Origin: an uncultured Clostridia bacterium
GTDB lineage: Bacteria; Bacillota; Clostridia; Lachnospirales; Lachnospiraceae
Direction: 5' to 3'
Length of the DNA: 64,000 bases
Assembly: GCA_948472945.1 (NCBI GenBank)
Contig: CAOKVX010000001.1
Span: forward strand, 1-64,000
Both the position numbers and the translations under genes were made by a program. The notes under the pieces are model-generated. The model was not told the DNA's origin, ran no database searches, and saw nothing but the letters and a program-made list of their open reading frames with translations. This document shows, piece after piece, positions 45,972 to 55,139 of the stretch. The stretch's first letter is position 1. Each line of letters opens with the position of its first letter.

Positions 45972-46808
45972 TTGAAAATTATATTTTGGAGTAATGTAAG
46001 AGGGCAGTGTGGAACTACGTTACATACTGCCTGTATGGCGGTAATACAGTCTACATTTTCAAAGCAAAAGGTCGTTATGATGGAGAACCACGACCATCTT
46101 GTAAATATAGAAACCTGTTTTTCGAGCGACAGCTTAAATATGGTTCGTGAGAAAGAAGGTTATAACAGTATAGGGCTTGAAAACCTTATGGAGCAGTTTG
46201 ATAATGCTATTCCCGGAACAGAGGAAAAACTAATCAAAAGATGTGCGGTAAATTACGCCCACGACAGATTGTTTTACCTTCCGCACGGGTGCGTCAGGAA
46301 TATGGACATACTTGATTACAGATTTTCTAAAAATATGAATAGATTATTTGGCTCTCTCGAAAAATATTTTGATACGATATATGTGGACGCTTTTTCGGCC
46401 GAGGGCATGGGTGTGCAGCCAATGCTTGAGAGCGCGGATATAATAGTCGTGAACCTTAATCAAAACAGTAACGTGTTAAGGCATTTCTTCAGAAATTTTT
46501 CGGCTTTCAAGGAAAAGGCAGTATACCTTTTGGGAAACTATTATAATGCAAGCCAGAACAGCTTAGTGGAAATTAGAAAAAAATATAAAATACCAAGGGA
46601 GAGAATCTATGCCATACCATATTGCAGAGAGGCGGCTGAGGCAGAGTCGCAGGGAAATATAGCTGATTTTATTGCGAAAAACTACCTCAGTCCCTCAATT
46701 CACAATAGGGAATTCATTAATGCGCTGCACGACGCATATAATGGCATGATGTATTTTTATTCATCCTCGCCAGGTTCGTCTTCAAGCCGCGGTTTAAGTT
46801 TGATATAA
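45972..46808 (+). CDS. TadZ/CpaE-like ParA-family protein with atypical P-loop
   Basis: A 278-residue protein starting with TTG at 45972 after GAGGTGA. The N-terminus KIIFWSNVRGQCGTTLHTAC is the place of the deviant Walker A of the MinD/ParA family, but the usual GK[ST] is GTT, so the P-loop lysine is absent, as in atypical TadZ/CpaE proteins. The middle (YFDTIYVDAFSAEGMG, then SADIIVVNLNQNSNVLRHFF) follows the ParA fold. TadZ proteins place Tad pili at a cell pole; no other tad genes are in this window. The last 52 bases overlap the 3' end of the convergent CorC/HlyC gene. Confidence 0.65.
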   Translation: MKIIFWSNVRGQCGTTLHTACMAVIQSTFSKQKVVMMENHDHLVNIETCFSSDSLNMVREKEGYNSIGLENLMEQFDNAIPGTEEKLIKRCAVNYAHDRLFYLPHGCVRNMDILDYRFSKNMNRLFGSLEKYFDTIYVDAFSAEGMGVQPMLESADIIVVNLNQNSNVLRHFFRNFSAFKEKAVYLLGNYYNASQNSLVEIRKKYKIPRERIYAIPYCREAAEAESQGNIADFIAKNYLSPSIHNREFINALHDAYNGMMYFYSSSPGSSSSRGLSLI

Positions 46809-48067
46809 ATTTTTATAATGCTGCGCTTGTCGACTTCTAGCACACGGTATATGGCGTTTTCATCTTCGGCTGTCTCATTTTTTTCAGGAAAGTCTGACAA
46901 AAGATTTATAACATGCCCTCCGATGGAATCGTAATCATTTGAGTCTATTTCAAGTCCCATCTCGTCACTGATTTCGTTTAGATTTGTGGAACCGTCGACG
47001 ATGTATTCGTCTTCGCTTACTTTTGTAATAGAATCTTCCTCGCCTATATCGTATTCATCACGTATTTCACCGACGATTTCCTCGATAAGGTCTTCAAGTG
47101 TTATAATACCGGCAAATCCGCCGTATTCATCAAGAACTATTGCCATAGCTATGTATTCCTTGCGCATATCGACAAAAAGTTCTGATGTTTTGCGGTATTC
47201 GTAAGTGATATAAGGTTTACGAACAAAGTCGCGGATGTGAAATGACTCGGGAGAGCCGTGAAAGAAGAACAAGTCTTTAAGGTTGATTGTACCGATTATG
47301 TTATCAATATTGTCGCTGTATACCGGAAGACGGGAAAATTTATTTTCACTGAAGCATTTGAGAAGCTCGTCGTATGACAGTTCCTCAGGCACTATCTGAA
47401 CTTCGACGCGGGGCACCATTACGTCCTTTACGAGGGAATCCCCGAACTCGACTATGTTTGTAATCATTTCATGTTCTTCAGATTCGATTACGCCTTCCTC
47501 ATGACTCACGTCGAATATAGTCATAAGCTCATCCTCGGTAATCTGTGTTCCCTTGACAGATAAATCAATTTTAAAGATTCTCAATATACCCGCTGATATA
47601 GTGGTAACTATAAATACAAATGGTGTGAGCAGTTGGGTGACAAAATATATAAAATTGCTATAACCGAGCGCAAGTTTTTCGGCGTGAACAGTTGCAAGGG
47701 ATTTTGGCGTGATTTCTCCGAAAATGAGAACCAGGATAGTAAGTATTCCTGTTGCTATTCCTGCGGCAAGGCTTGAGCTTTGCTCCATGCCAAGGTATTC
47801 CTTACATATTTTGTATGCAAATGATGTAGATATGGAAGATGCTGAGAGATTAACTACATTATTACATATAAGAATTGCACTCAGCATCTTTGTAGGGTCT
47901 TCTACAAGTTTGCTAACCGTACATGCTTTTTTGTTGCCTTCCTCGGCAAGGCTTCGTATTTTCATTTTGCCGACAGTTGTCAACGCTGTCTCTGCGGAAG
48001 AAAATACAGCTGATAAAAAAAGTAAAATAAATAAAATTAAAAGAGTCGCGACATCGCTGGGATCCAA
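46757..48067 (-). CDS. CNNM/CorC/HlyC family membrane protein
   Basis: A 436-residue protein with the standard order: DUF21 membrane domain with four segments (residues about 1-190, including FLSAVFSSAETALTTV and AILICNNVVNLSAS), two CBS domains (about 205-330, VKDVMVPRVEVQIVPEE and AMAIVLDEYGGFAGIITLED), and a C-terminal CorC_HlyC domain. Family members act in Mg2+ or Co2+ transport; the haemolysin name is historical. It ends convergently over the TadZ-like gene by 52 bases. Confidence 0.93.
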   Translation of the reverse strand: MDPSDVATLLILFILLFLSAVFSSAETALTTVGKMKIRSLAEEGNKKACTVSKLVEDPTKMLSAILICNNVVNLSASSISTSFAYKICKEYLGMEQSSSLAAGIATGILTILVLIFGEITPKSLATVHAEKLALGYSNFIYFVTQLLTPFVFIVTTISAGILRIFKIDLSVKGTQITEDELMTIFDVSHEEGVIESEEHEMITNIVEFGDSLVKDVMVPRVEVQIVPEELSYDELLKCFSENKFSRLPVYSDNIDNIIGTINLKDLFFFHGSPESFHIRDFVRKPYITYEYRKTSELFVDMRKEYIAMAIVLDEYGGFAGIITLEDLIEEIVGEIRDEYDIGEEDSITKVSEDEYIVDGSTNLNEISDEMGLEIDSNDYDSIGGHVINLLSDFPEKNETAEDENAIYRVLEVDKRSIIKIYIKLKPRLEDEPGEDE

Positions 48068-48126
48068 AGTTTAATCATCTCCTAAATATAAAATTACGAA
48101 TATTGTAACGTAAGTGTAGTATTGTG

Positions 48127-49737
48127 TCAAGAAAGAGCCTGTCTTTTCCTTGCCATATCGTCACTGTCGAGGTATTCGTCGTATGTTGAAACCTTATCGA
48201 TTATTCCGTTCGGGGTAATCTCGATAATTCGGTTTGCAATAGTCTGTATGAATTGGTGGTCCTGTGATGTAAAAAGTATTACGCCGGGGAATTTTATAAG
48301 TCCGTTGTTAAGCGCGGTAATACTTTCCATATCAAGGTGGTTGGTAGGTTCATCCAATATAAGTATATTTGAGCCGAGCATCATCATCTTGGAAAGCATA
48401 ACACGGACGCGTTCCCCTCCTGATAATACATTGACTTTTTTGATACCATCATCGCCGGCGAAAAGCATCCTTCCCAGGAAACCACGCACATATGTGGCGT
48501 CCTTCTCAGGAGAGAACGGCATAAGCCAGTCCACAATGCTCTCTTCTTTGGTGAAATATTCTGTGTTATCCTTAGGAAAATATGAATTTGAGGTTGTTAC
48601 GCCCCATTTGTATGTTCCTTCATCAGGCTCCATTTCGCCGGCGAGGATTTTATATAACGTAGTTATTGCAAGCGTCTGACTTCCGACAAATGCAATTTTG
48701 TCATCGTGGCCTACGGTAAATGATATATTGTCAAGTACCTTAACGCCGTCGATGGTTTTACTCAAGTTCTCGACAGTTAGAACTTCATTTCCAATTTCGC
48801 GGTTTGGTTTGAAATCAATATAAGGGTATTTTCTGCTTGACGGTTTTATAGTGTCAAGCTCAATTTTTTCAAGCGCCCTTTTTCTGGACGTTGCCTGCTT
48901 CGACTTTGACGCGTTAGCGCTGAACCTTTGTATAAATTCCTGAAGTTCCTTTATCTTTTCTTCCTTTTTCTTATTAGCTTCTTTCATCTGCTTAATCATA
49001 AGCTGGCTCGACTCGTACCAGAAATCATAGTTGCCGGCATACAGCTCTATTTTAGCATAGTCTATATCGGCCGTATGTGTGCAGACTTTGTTTAGAAAAT
49101 ATCTGTCGTGGGAAACGACAATTACCGTGTTGTCAAAATTAATCAAAAATTCCTCAAGCCATCTTATCGCGTCAAGGTCTAGATGGTTTGTAGGCTCGTC
49201 GAGAAGAAGAATATCAGGGTTGCCAAAGAGCGCCTGAGCTAAGAGAACTTTTACCTTTTCAGGGCCTTCCAGCTCGCCCATCATTTTGTAATGATACTCG
49301 CTGTCGATTCCAAGTCCGTTGAGAAGAGTTGCCGCGTCAGACTCAGCCTCCCATCCGTTCATGTTGGCAAACTCGCCCTCAAGCTCGCTTGCCTTGATAC
49401 CGTCCTCGTCTGTAAAATCCTCTTTTGCGTAAATGGCCTCTTTTTCTTTCATTATCTCATAGAGACGTTTATTACCCATAATAACGGTATCAAGAACAGG
49501 AAACTCGTCATATTTGAAATGGTCCTGTTCAAGTACTGAAATACGCTGTCCCGGAGTAATAATTATCTCTCCCTTATTAGGCTCAAGAACTCCTGAGAGA
49601 ATCTTTAGAAAAGTAGACTTGCCGGCTCCGTTTGCTCCGATAAGTCCATAACAGTTTCCCTCTGTAAATTTTATATTGACATCCTCAAAAAGTGATTTTT
49701 TTCCAAATCTAAGTGTTACATTACTAGCCTGAATCAT
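48127..49737 (-). CDS. ABC-F family ATPase (YkpA/YbiT-like)
   Basis: A 536-residue soluble protein with two ABC domains and no membrane part. First Walker A GLIGANGAGKSTFLK, Walker B PDILLLDEPTNHLDLD; second Walker A is altered (AFVGSQTLAITTLYK in place of GxxGxGKST), while the second signature LSGGERVRVMLSK and Walker B NILILDEPTNHLD are intact. The linker (about 240-320) is charged and helical. ABC-F proteins act on the ribosome. The changed second P-loop (no GKS/T) is unusual and matches the YkpA/YbiT-like branch in this clade or marks divergence. Confidence 0.9.
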   Translation of the reverse strand: MIQASNVTLRFGKKSLFEDVNIKFTEGNCYGLIGANGAGKSTFLKILSGVLEPNKGEIIITPGQRISVLEQDHFKYDEFPVLDTVIMGNKRLYEIMKEKEAIYAKEDFTDEDGIKASELEGEFANMNGWEAESDAATLLNGLGIDSEYHYKMMGELEGPEKVKVLLAQALFGNPDILLLDEPTNHLDLDAIRWLEEFLINFDNTVIVVSHDRYFLNKVCTHTADIDYAKIELYAGNYDFWYESSQLMIKQMKEANKKKEEKIKELQEFIQRFSANASKSKQATSRKRALEKIELDTIKPSSRKYPYIDFKPNREIGNEVLTVENLSKTIDGVKVLDNISFTVGHDDKIAFVGSQTLAITTLYKILAGEMEPDEGTYKWGVTTSNSYFPKDNTEYFTKEESIVDWLMPFSPEKDATYVRGFLGRMLFAGDDGIKKVNVLSGGERVRVMLSKMMMLGSNILILDEPTNHLDMESITALNNGLIKFPGVILFTSQDHQFIQTIANRIIEITPNGIIDKVSTYDEYLDSDDMARKRQALS

Positions 49738-49855
49738 ATTATATATCCTTTCTTAATAAAAAATAAACATACAGATTTAATTTTACATAAATTTTAAAAA
49801 AATGCAAGCGTTTTTGTTATTTTATCCACATTTTATCCACATGATTTATCGTGTG

Positions 49856-49882
49856 TTAGCACTCTGTCTTGGTGAGTGATAA
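49856..49882. promoter_or_regulatory. CIRCE element (HrcA operator) upstream of htpG
   Basis: TTAGCACTC, 9 bases, GAGTGATAA: one mismatch from the consensus TTAGCACTC-N9-GAGTGCTAA. It ends 7 bases before the -35 box. HrcA repressor binding is well established for this operator; control of htpG by CIRCE is less usual. Confidence 0.88.
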
Positions 49883-49889
49883 AAAGTTC

Positions 49890-49918
49890 TTGACATTGTA
49901 AAATGTTGGCGTTATCAT
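49890..49918 (+). promoter_or_regulatory. Sigma-A type promoter of htpG
   Basis: TTGACA (49890-49895), 17 bases, TATCAT (49913-49918), about 42 bases before the start codon and directly after the CIRCE element. Confidence 0.75.
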
Positions 49919-49960
49919 ATGAATTAATTTAAATATTGATTAAAAGAAGGAGAGATTATT

Positions 49961-52096
49961 ATGACAGAAGTACAGGGTAATTTATCAATTGATTCGGAAA
50001 ATATATTTCCCATTATTAAAAAATGGCTTTACTCAGACCACGATATATTTATAAGGGAGATGGTATCAAACGGATGCGACGCAATCACCAAGGTTAAGAA
50101 GCTTGAAGTTATGGGTGAGATTAGTCTTCCTGACGGATATAAGCCGCAGATTAAGGTAGTTGTAAGCCCTGAAGATAAAACAATTCAGTTTATGGATAAC
50201 GGAATTGGTATGACGGCGGACGAGGTGAAAGAGTACATTAACCAAATCGCATTTTCCGGAGCTGCCGAGTTTATTGAGAAATACAAGGACAAGACAAATG
50301 ACGAGCAGATTATCGGTCATTTCGGACTTGGATTTTACTCGTCATTCATGGTTGCCGACAGGGTAACTATTGAGACACTCTCATTTACACAGGAGGCTGA
50401 AGCAGTTTACTGGGAATCCGACGGGGGAATGGAATTCTCAATGAGGGAAGGCGAAAGGGAGACTGCCGGAACTACTATTACGCTTTATCTGAATGAGGAC
50501 AGCACTGAGTTTGCCAATGAGTACAGGGTAAGGGAAGTTCTTGAGAAATATTGTTCATTTATGCCTGTTGAGATATTCCTTGAGAAAAAAAATGCCGAGC
50601 AGGAATATGAGACAATAGACGCCGAGGATGTCAGGGAAGACGACGTTGTAGTGGAGAGAATCATCGAGGAGGCCAAGACAAAGGAGCGCGAGAACGAAAA
50701 GGGAGAAAAGGAGACGGTCGAGGTAACTCCGCAGAAAGAAAAGGCCAAGATTAATAAGAGACCGGTTTCAATCAGCGATATACATCCGCTTTGGACAAAG
50801 CATCCTAATGAAGTTACTGACGATGAATATAAGGAATTTTACCGCAAAGTATTCAAAGATTACAGGGAGCCGCTGTTCTGGATTCATCTAAATATGGATT
50901 ACCCGTTCAATATTAAGGGAATATTGTATTTTCCTAAAATAAATACGGAATACGACAATCTCGAGGGAGTAATAAAATTATATAACAATCAGGTGTTTAT
51001 AGCGGACAATATTAAGGAAGTTATTCCTGAGTTTCTTATGCTATTAAAAGGAGTTATAGACTGTCCTGACCTGCCTCTGAACGTATCGAGGAGCGCGCTC
51101 CAGAACGACGGATTTGTAAAGAAGATATCCGACTATATCACAAAGAAAGTTGCAGACAAACTTTCGGGCATGTACAAGGTTGACAGGGAAAATTATGAGA
51201 AGTTCTGGGACGATATAAGCCCGTTCATCAAGTTTGGATGTCTTAAGGATGAAAAATTCAGGGACAAGATTAAGGATTATATAATATTCAAAAATCTTGA
51301 TGATAAATATTTAACGCTTCCTGAATATATAGAGGCTGCGTACGGAAAAAATGACGCTTCGGCAGTTGACGGTTCAGACGATGAAGCGCCGGTTGATGAT
51401 ACGGCCAAAGACAATACAAATGGAGAAGATGTTTCCGGAGAAGACGCCGGTGATGCTGCCGACAGTATTGAAGATGAGGAAAAAGATGAAAAGAATACGG
51501 TATTTTATGTGACTGACCTACAACAGCAGAGCCAGTATGTAAATATGTTCCGCGAACAGGGACTTGACGCATTCATACTTACCCATTCTATCGACCAGCC
51601 GTTTATTCAACAGCTTGAACAGAATGACGACAAGATTAAGTTCCAGAGGATTGACGCCGGTGTGACTGATACGTTTGAGGAGAAAGAAGAGGGCGAAGAA
51701 TGGGAAAATACTACCAAGACGCTGACGGATGTGTTTAGAAAAGCTCTTGGAAATGACAAGCTCGACGTACAGGTAAAGAAGCTCAAGAATGAGAATGTCG
51801 CTTCAATGATTACCCTGTCCGAGGAGACAAGACGTATGCAGGATATGATGAAAATGTATTCTGCAGGCGGTATGGGCATGGGAATGGATATGTTTGGAGG
51901 CGGAGAGACGCTTGTGCTTAACGCGAAAAACAGTCTCGTCAAATACATTCTTGAAAATGGTGACGGCAGCAATACAGATATGTTCTGTAAACAGCTCTAT
52001 GACCTTGCAATGATAAGCCATAGGCCTCTATCAGCGGAGGCGATGACAGAGTTTGTCGCAAGAAGCAATGAGATAATGATGCTTCTTACAAAATAG
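49961..52096 (+). CDS. htpG: Chaperone HtpG (bacterial Hsp90)
   Basis: A 711-residue Hsp90. The ATPase domain has FIREMVSNGCDAITKVKKLE (catalytic Glu region), FMDNGIGMTADEV and GHFGLGFYSSFMV. The middle domain carries LPLNVSRSALQNDGFVKKI. Between residues about 470 and 510 lies a very acidic low-complexity insert (Asp/Glu/Asn-rich). The C-terminal dimer domain is complete, with a Met/Gly stretch (SAGGMGMGMDMFGGG). It helps fold and protect proteins under stress. Control by CIRCE and a strong promoter upstream. Confidence 0.96.
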   Translation: MTEVQGNLSIDSENIFPIIKKWLYSDHDIFIREMVSNGCDAITKVKKLEVMGEISLPDGYKPQIKVVVSPEDKTIQFMDNGIGMTADEVKEYINQIAFSGAAEFIEKYKDKTNDEQIIGHFGLGFYSSFMVADRVTIETLSFTQEAEAVYWESDGGMEFSMREGERETAGTTITLYLNEDSTEFANEYRVREVLEKYCSFMPVEIFLEKKNAEQEYETIDAEDVREDDVVVERIIEEAKTKERENEKGEKETVEVTPQKEKAKINKRPVSISDIHPLWTKHPNEVTDDEYKEFYRKVFKDYREPLFWIHLNMDYPFNIKGILYFPKINTEYDNLEGVIKLYNNQVFIADNIKEVIPEFLMLLKGVIDCPDLPLNVSRSALQNDGFVKKISDYITKKVADKLSGMYKVDRENYEKFWDDISPFIKFGCLKDEKFRDKIKDYIIFKNLDDKYLTLPEYIEAAYGKNDASAVDGSDDEAPVDDTAKDNTNGEDVSGEDAGDAADSIEDEEKDEKNTVFYVTDLQQQSQYVNMFREQGLDAFILTHSIDQPFIQQLEQNDDKIKFQRIDAGVTDTFEEKEEGEEWENTTKTLTDVFRKALGNDKLDVQVKKLKNENVASMITLSEETRRMQDMMKMYSAGGMGMGMDMFGGGETLVLNAKNSLVKYILENGDGSNTDMFCKQLYDLAMISHRPLSAEAMTEFVARSNEIMMLLTK

Positions 52097-52133
52097 GCTT
52101 ACTAATCGCCGCAATACGGATGTTGCTTTATCT

Positions 52134-52199
52134 GGCTCAACAACGCCAATTAGTACCCTCCGAGGACGGCTTATGGCGTATTTTGGTGACGTTGAGCTA
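52134..52199. repeat. Imperfect palindrome, family A, after htpG
   Basis: GGCTCAACAACGCCAATTAG (52134-52153) is matched by an imperfect inverse ending GACGTTGAGCT (up to 52198). The left arm shares CTCAAC..CGCCAATT with the perfect palindrome at 6578-6636. Confidence 0.55.
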
Positions 52200-52226
52200 G
52201 ACAATATTAATTATATAAAAAGATAT

Positions 52227-52266
52227 AAAAATGACTAGGGTTCGGTTCGGGCCCTAGTCACTTTTA
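52227..52266. terminator. Bidirectional terminator between htpG and the amidase gene
   Basis: TGACTAGGG pairs with CCCTAGTCA around an 11-base loop, with A-rich sequence to the left and CTTTTAAT to the right. Confidence 0.75.
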
Positions 52267-52293
52267 ATGAAAAAACAGGACTCACACATCTTT

Positions 52294-52866
52294 TTAGGTC
52301 AGCTGAGGAAGTCCCAGATAATTGAGAAGTCCGACATATATTCCGTATGCAAACTGATACTGGTCGTTTATAAGTTTGACGGAGTCCGCAAAGTTCGTAA
52401 TATATGCCAGCTCTACAAGAACTGAAGGCATAGTTGTATATTTCAGCACGTATAGCGAAGGGTTGGCGAATACGCCGTTGTTTTTAGTGTTCACACGTCT
52501 GACAATCTCATTTACTATGTTCTCACCGAGGTAGTACGCAGGGGTGTTTGTCTGATATACATAGGCTTCCGTTCCGTTTGCGGTAATATTAGTACTTGCA
52601 TTGCAGTGTATGCTGATAAAGTAGTCTGCACCCCATGTATTAGCTTCCTCGACCCTTATGCGCAGGCTTGAACTGTTATTGTAGCCGACGTTTGCCGTTA
52701 TGCTGTCCCTAGATGTACGCGCCTCAAATCTGTAGTCTGACGAAAGTATATCAGACAGGTATGCGCCAACCATGTATGTTATATCCTGTTCGTATAATCC
52801 AAAACCTTCCGCACCCGCATTGACTGATGCGCCGTGTCCCTGGTCTACATATATTTTTATAGCCAT
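52294..52866 (-). CDS. N-acetylmuramoyl-L-alanine amidase (Amidase_3)
   Basis: A 190-residue single-domain zinc amidase. Zinc ligands are His in IYVDQGHGAS, Glu in GFGLYEQDITY and His in DYFISIHCNAS; the catalytic Glu is in VLVELAYITN. No signal peptide and no wall-binding repeats, so it might be released by lysis, a holin-like route, or act in the mother cell during sporulation. It cuts the bond between MurNAc and L-Ala. Single gene on the minus strand. Confidence 0.9.
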   Translation of the reverse strand: MAIKIYVDQGHGASVNAGAEGFGLYEQDITYMVGAYLSDILSSDYRFEARTSRDSITANVGYNNSSSLRIRVEEANTWGADYFISIHCNASTNITANGTEAYVYQTNTPAYYLGENIVNEIVRRVNTKNNGVFANPSLYVLKYTTMPSVLVELAYITNFADSVKLINDQYQFAYGIYVGLLNYLGLPQLT

Positions 52867-52983
52867 AAATCCATACCATATGTTTTTTGTATATTATATG
52901 CGCAGTGTTCAATATATGAACACATTTTTGTTATATTATTTAAATATGTTTGGTAATAAAAATTATGGTAAGGGGATTTTGAT

Positions 52984-53622
52984 ATGATTGGATTGGTTTT
53001 GATAATGATAGGATTAATTTTTAGTACGATAGATATACCGGTTTACACAATTGCTTCATATCCGAAATATACAATTCTTCACAGTGAAGAAGGCTTAGGC
53101 GAGGTTATTCAGGAGTATGTTGCGGGCAATATGATAGGAAATGAACTGAGGATTGATTTGTTTTCCGATTTATTTGCCTATCTCCTTATTTTTATTGGCG
53201 TATGCTTCCTTTTAAAATATAATGTAAAATTTATTAAAGTATTTATCCCTCTTTTTGCAACTGCGTTTCTGTACGTATTTATGAAAGTTCTGCCTTTCTG
53301 GTATGGCGGAAAACGGTTGATTGTATACGGGCTTGCTGTCTCGGCTGTCCTTGTAGTGGCAGAGATTCTTATGGAATATTTTCTTGTCTACACAATTGCG
53401 CAGACAACCGCCGATTTGCCGAATCAAAGGGATACCGTTCTTATGAAATTTGGATGGATTGGCTCTGTTCTTTGCAGGGGATTTCTTTATTTTATTGTCC
53501 TTGTCGGACTGGACAGGTGGATTATAAATATATATATAGTTGCGCAAATCGGTTTTATGGCCTTTTGTCTGCACAGGATGTTCCTGTGCAGGAAGTATTT
53601 AAAAAAGCAGGGTGATATGTAA
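52984..53622 (+). CDS. Membrane protein of unknown function
   Basis: A 212-residue protein with about six hydrophobic segments: residues 1-22, 60-78 (LFAYLLIFIGVCFLL), 83-102, 110-137 (LIVYGLAVSAVLVVAEILME), 160-180 and 185-203. Little polar sequence and no motif I recognise. Shine-Dalgarno AAGGGGA. It precedes the mannosyltransferase-like gene by 185 bases on the same strand and may act with it. Confidence 0.7.
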   Translation: MIGLVLIMIGLIFSTIDIPVYTIASYPKYTILHSEEGLGEVIQEYVAGNMIGNELRIDLFSDLFAYLLIFIGVCFLLKYNVKFIKVFIPLFATAFLYVFMKVLPFWYGGKRLIVYGLAVSAVLVVAEILMEYFLVYTIAQTTADLPNQRDTVLMKFGWIGSVLCRGFLYFIVLVGLDRWIINIYIVAQIGFMAFCLHRMFLCRKYLKKQGDM

Positions 53623-53807
53623 GTATTAAAAAACTATTGTTAGGTTGTTATTTTTATATTTGTCTGATATAATAATTTAAAAATTCGAAAAACAGGCGCT
53701 GTATGTGCGGTTAAGGCAATGATTATTGACAGCACGGCAGTGTCTTTTGGTTTTATGGTTATATTTTTAGTTATGAATATGAAAGTATATATAACGGAAA
53801 GGATATT

Positions 53808-55118
53808 ATGGGAATAATTGCGTTAATTATTATTGCGCCGTTAAGCTGTATTATGTTATACCGTATTTTTTACTGCGGCGGACTACAGTTTGGTGCCCAG
53901 AACAGAATATTGAGACTTATCAACTGGGAGACAGAGGAATATGCGGGATGTCATAAAGTCGGGATTAGGAAAATAATATTTGTGGGATTGTGTGCAGTTA
54001 TGTTAAGACTTTTTGTATACTTTATCTCTTTCATGCTCCTGAAACTTACATATATGAGCGACCAGTCGCTTATAGAGTGGTGGAACAAATGGGACGCCGA
54101 AGCTTATATAGGCATAACAAGCGGGGGATATGCGCGCAATACTATTGACGGAGTTGCAAATATGGGCGACGGTGTGATGAATACGCTAGTATTTTTGCCA
54201 TTGTATCCCATATTGGCAGCAATTGTAAGTATTTGTGCCGGGGATGTACAGCTTGCTCTTCTTGTCACATCGTCACTGTGTTTTGTTGTAGGATGCATTG
54301 TTTTATATATGGCTGTGGCATACCGATATGGAGAGGGTATTGCGTCTAAGGCAGTAATACTTCTGGCATCTAATCCGTTTGCGTTTTATCAGGGTGCAAT
54401 GCTTCCGGAGAGCACATTTATTCTTGTGTGCGCGCTTTGTATGTATTTTATTTTTAAGAAAAAATGGATGATTGCCGGAATTATGGGGGCGTTATGCGCA
54501 CTGGCAAGACTGCAGGGAGTTCTTATCATTTCATTAATTGGTTTGGAATGGCTTGAGGATAAAAAAATATTTTTGCTGCTTAAAAATAAAGACTGGAAAG
54601 CGTTTAGAAAATCACTCTTAAACATTCCCGCAATTTTTATGCCTGTTATCGGAGTAGTTTTATATCTTGTGACAAATTATGTTTACACCGGCGATGCATT
54701 TTATTTTATGAAGCTTCAAAAAAATGTATGGGCACATTCATTTACTAATATTGTTAAAGCGGTTGATGGAATATGGGGATATTTTTTGGCGGAGGAAAAG
54801 GGCAGTACGCTGAGATTTTCAGTATGGGGTCCTGAACTTATATTGATTTTTGGAATACTGCTGCTTCTGTATTTTGTTATTAAGAAGCACAGTATCGGAA
54901 TGACTATATATCTTCTGTTATATCTTATAATAAGCTTTTCATCAGATTATGTAATAAGCGGTACAAGATATATGAGCGTGGCGATTGTTTTGTTTGTAGC
55001 GCTGGCCGAGATAAGCGAAAGAAAACCTGCTGTATTCTGGATGCTTGTGTGCGGCGGCAGTATGCTTCAGGTAATATACATGGGCTGCTATGTGAGCGGG
55101 TGGCATCTTGTAACATAA
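53808..55118 (+). CDS. PIG-V-like mannosyltransferase (membrane glycosyltransferase)
   Basis: A 436-residue polytopic protein with about ten membrane segments. After TM2 comes a large extracellular loop with IEWWNKWDAEAYIGITSGGY, the acidic motif of GPI-mannosyltransferase II (PIG-V, Mannosyl_trans2) and related GT-C enzymes, then FLPLYPILAAIVS and LLASNPFAFYQGAMLPESTF. Bacterial members use a lipid-linked sugar donor to add sugars to surface glycans; the acceptor is unknown here. Shine-Dalgarno GGAAAGGA. Confidence 0.82.
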   Translation: MGIIALIIIAPLSCIMLYRIFYCGGLQFGAQNRILRLINWETEEYAGCHKVGIRKIIFVGLCAVMLRLFVYFISFMLLKLTYMSDQSLIEWWNKWDAEAYIGITSGGYARNTIDGVANMGDGVMNTLVFLPLYPILAAIVSICAGDVQLALLVTSSLCFVVGCIVLYMAVAYRYGEGIASKAVILLASNPFAFYQGAMLPESTFILVCALCMYFIFKKKWMIAGIMGALCALARLQGVLIISLIGLEWLEDKKIFLLLKNKDWKAFRKSLLNIPAIFMPVIGVVLYLVTNYVYTGDAFYFMKLQKNVWAHSFTNIVKAVDGIWGYFLAEEKGSTLRFSVWGPELILIFGILLLLYFVIKKHSIGMTIYLLLYLIISFSSDYVISGTRYMSVAIVLFVALAEISERKPAVFWMLVCGGSMLQVIYMGCYVSGWHLVT

Positions 55119-55139
55119 AGACAAGTTAGGTTATCAGAG

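Noticed and set aside
53719-53817. 32-codon frame overlapping the start of the mannosyltransferase gene
   Set aside because: Hydrophobic and overlapping in TATGGGAATAA, but no Shine-Dalgarno and no second evidence; probably chance.
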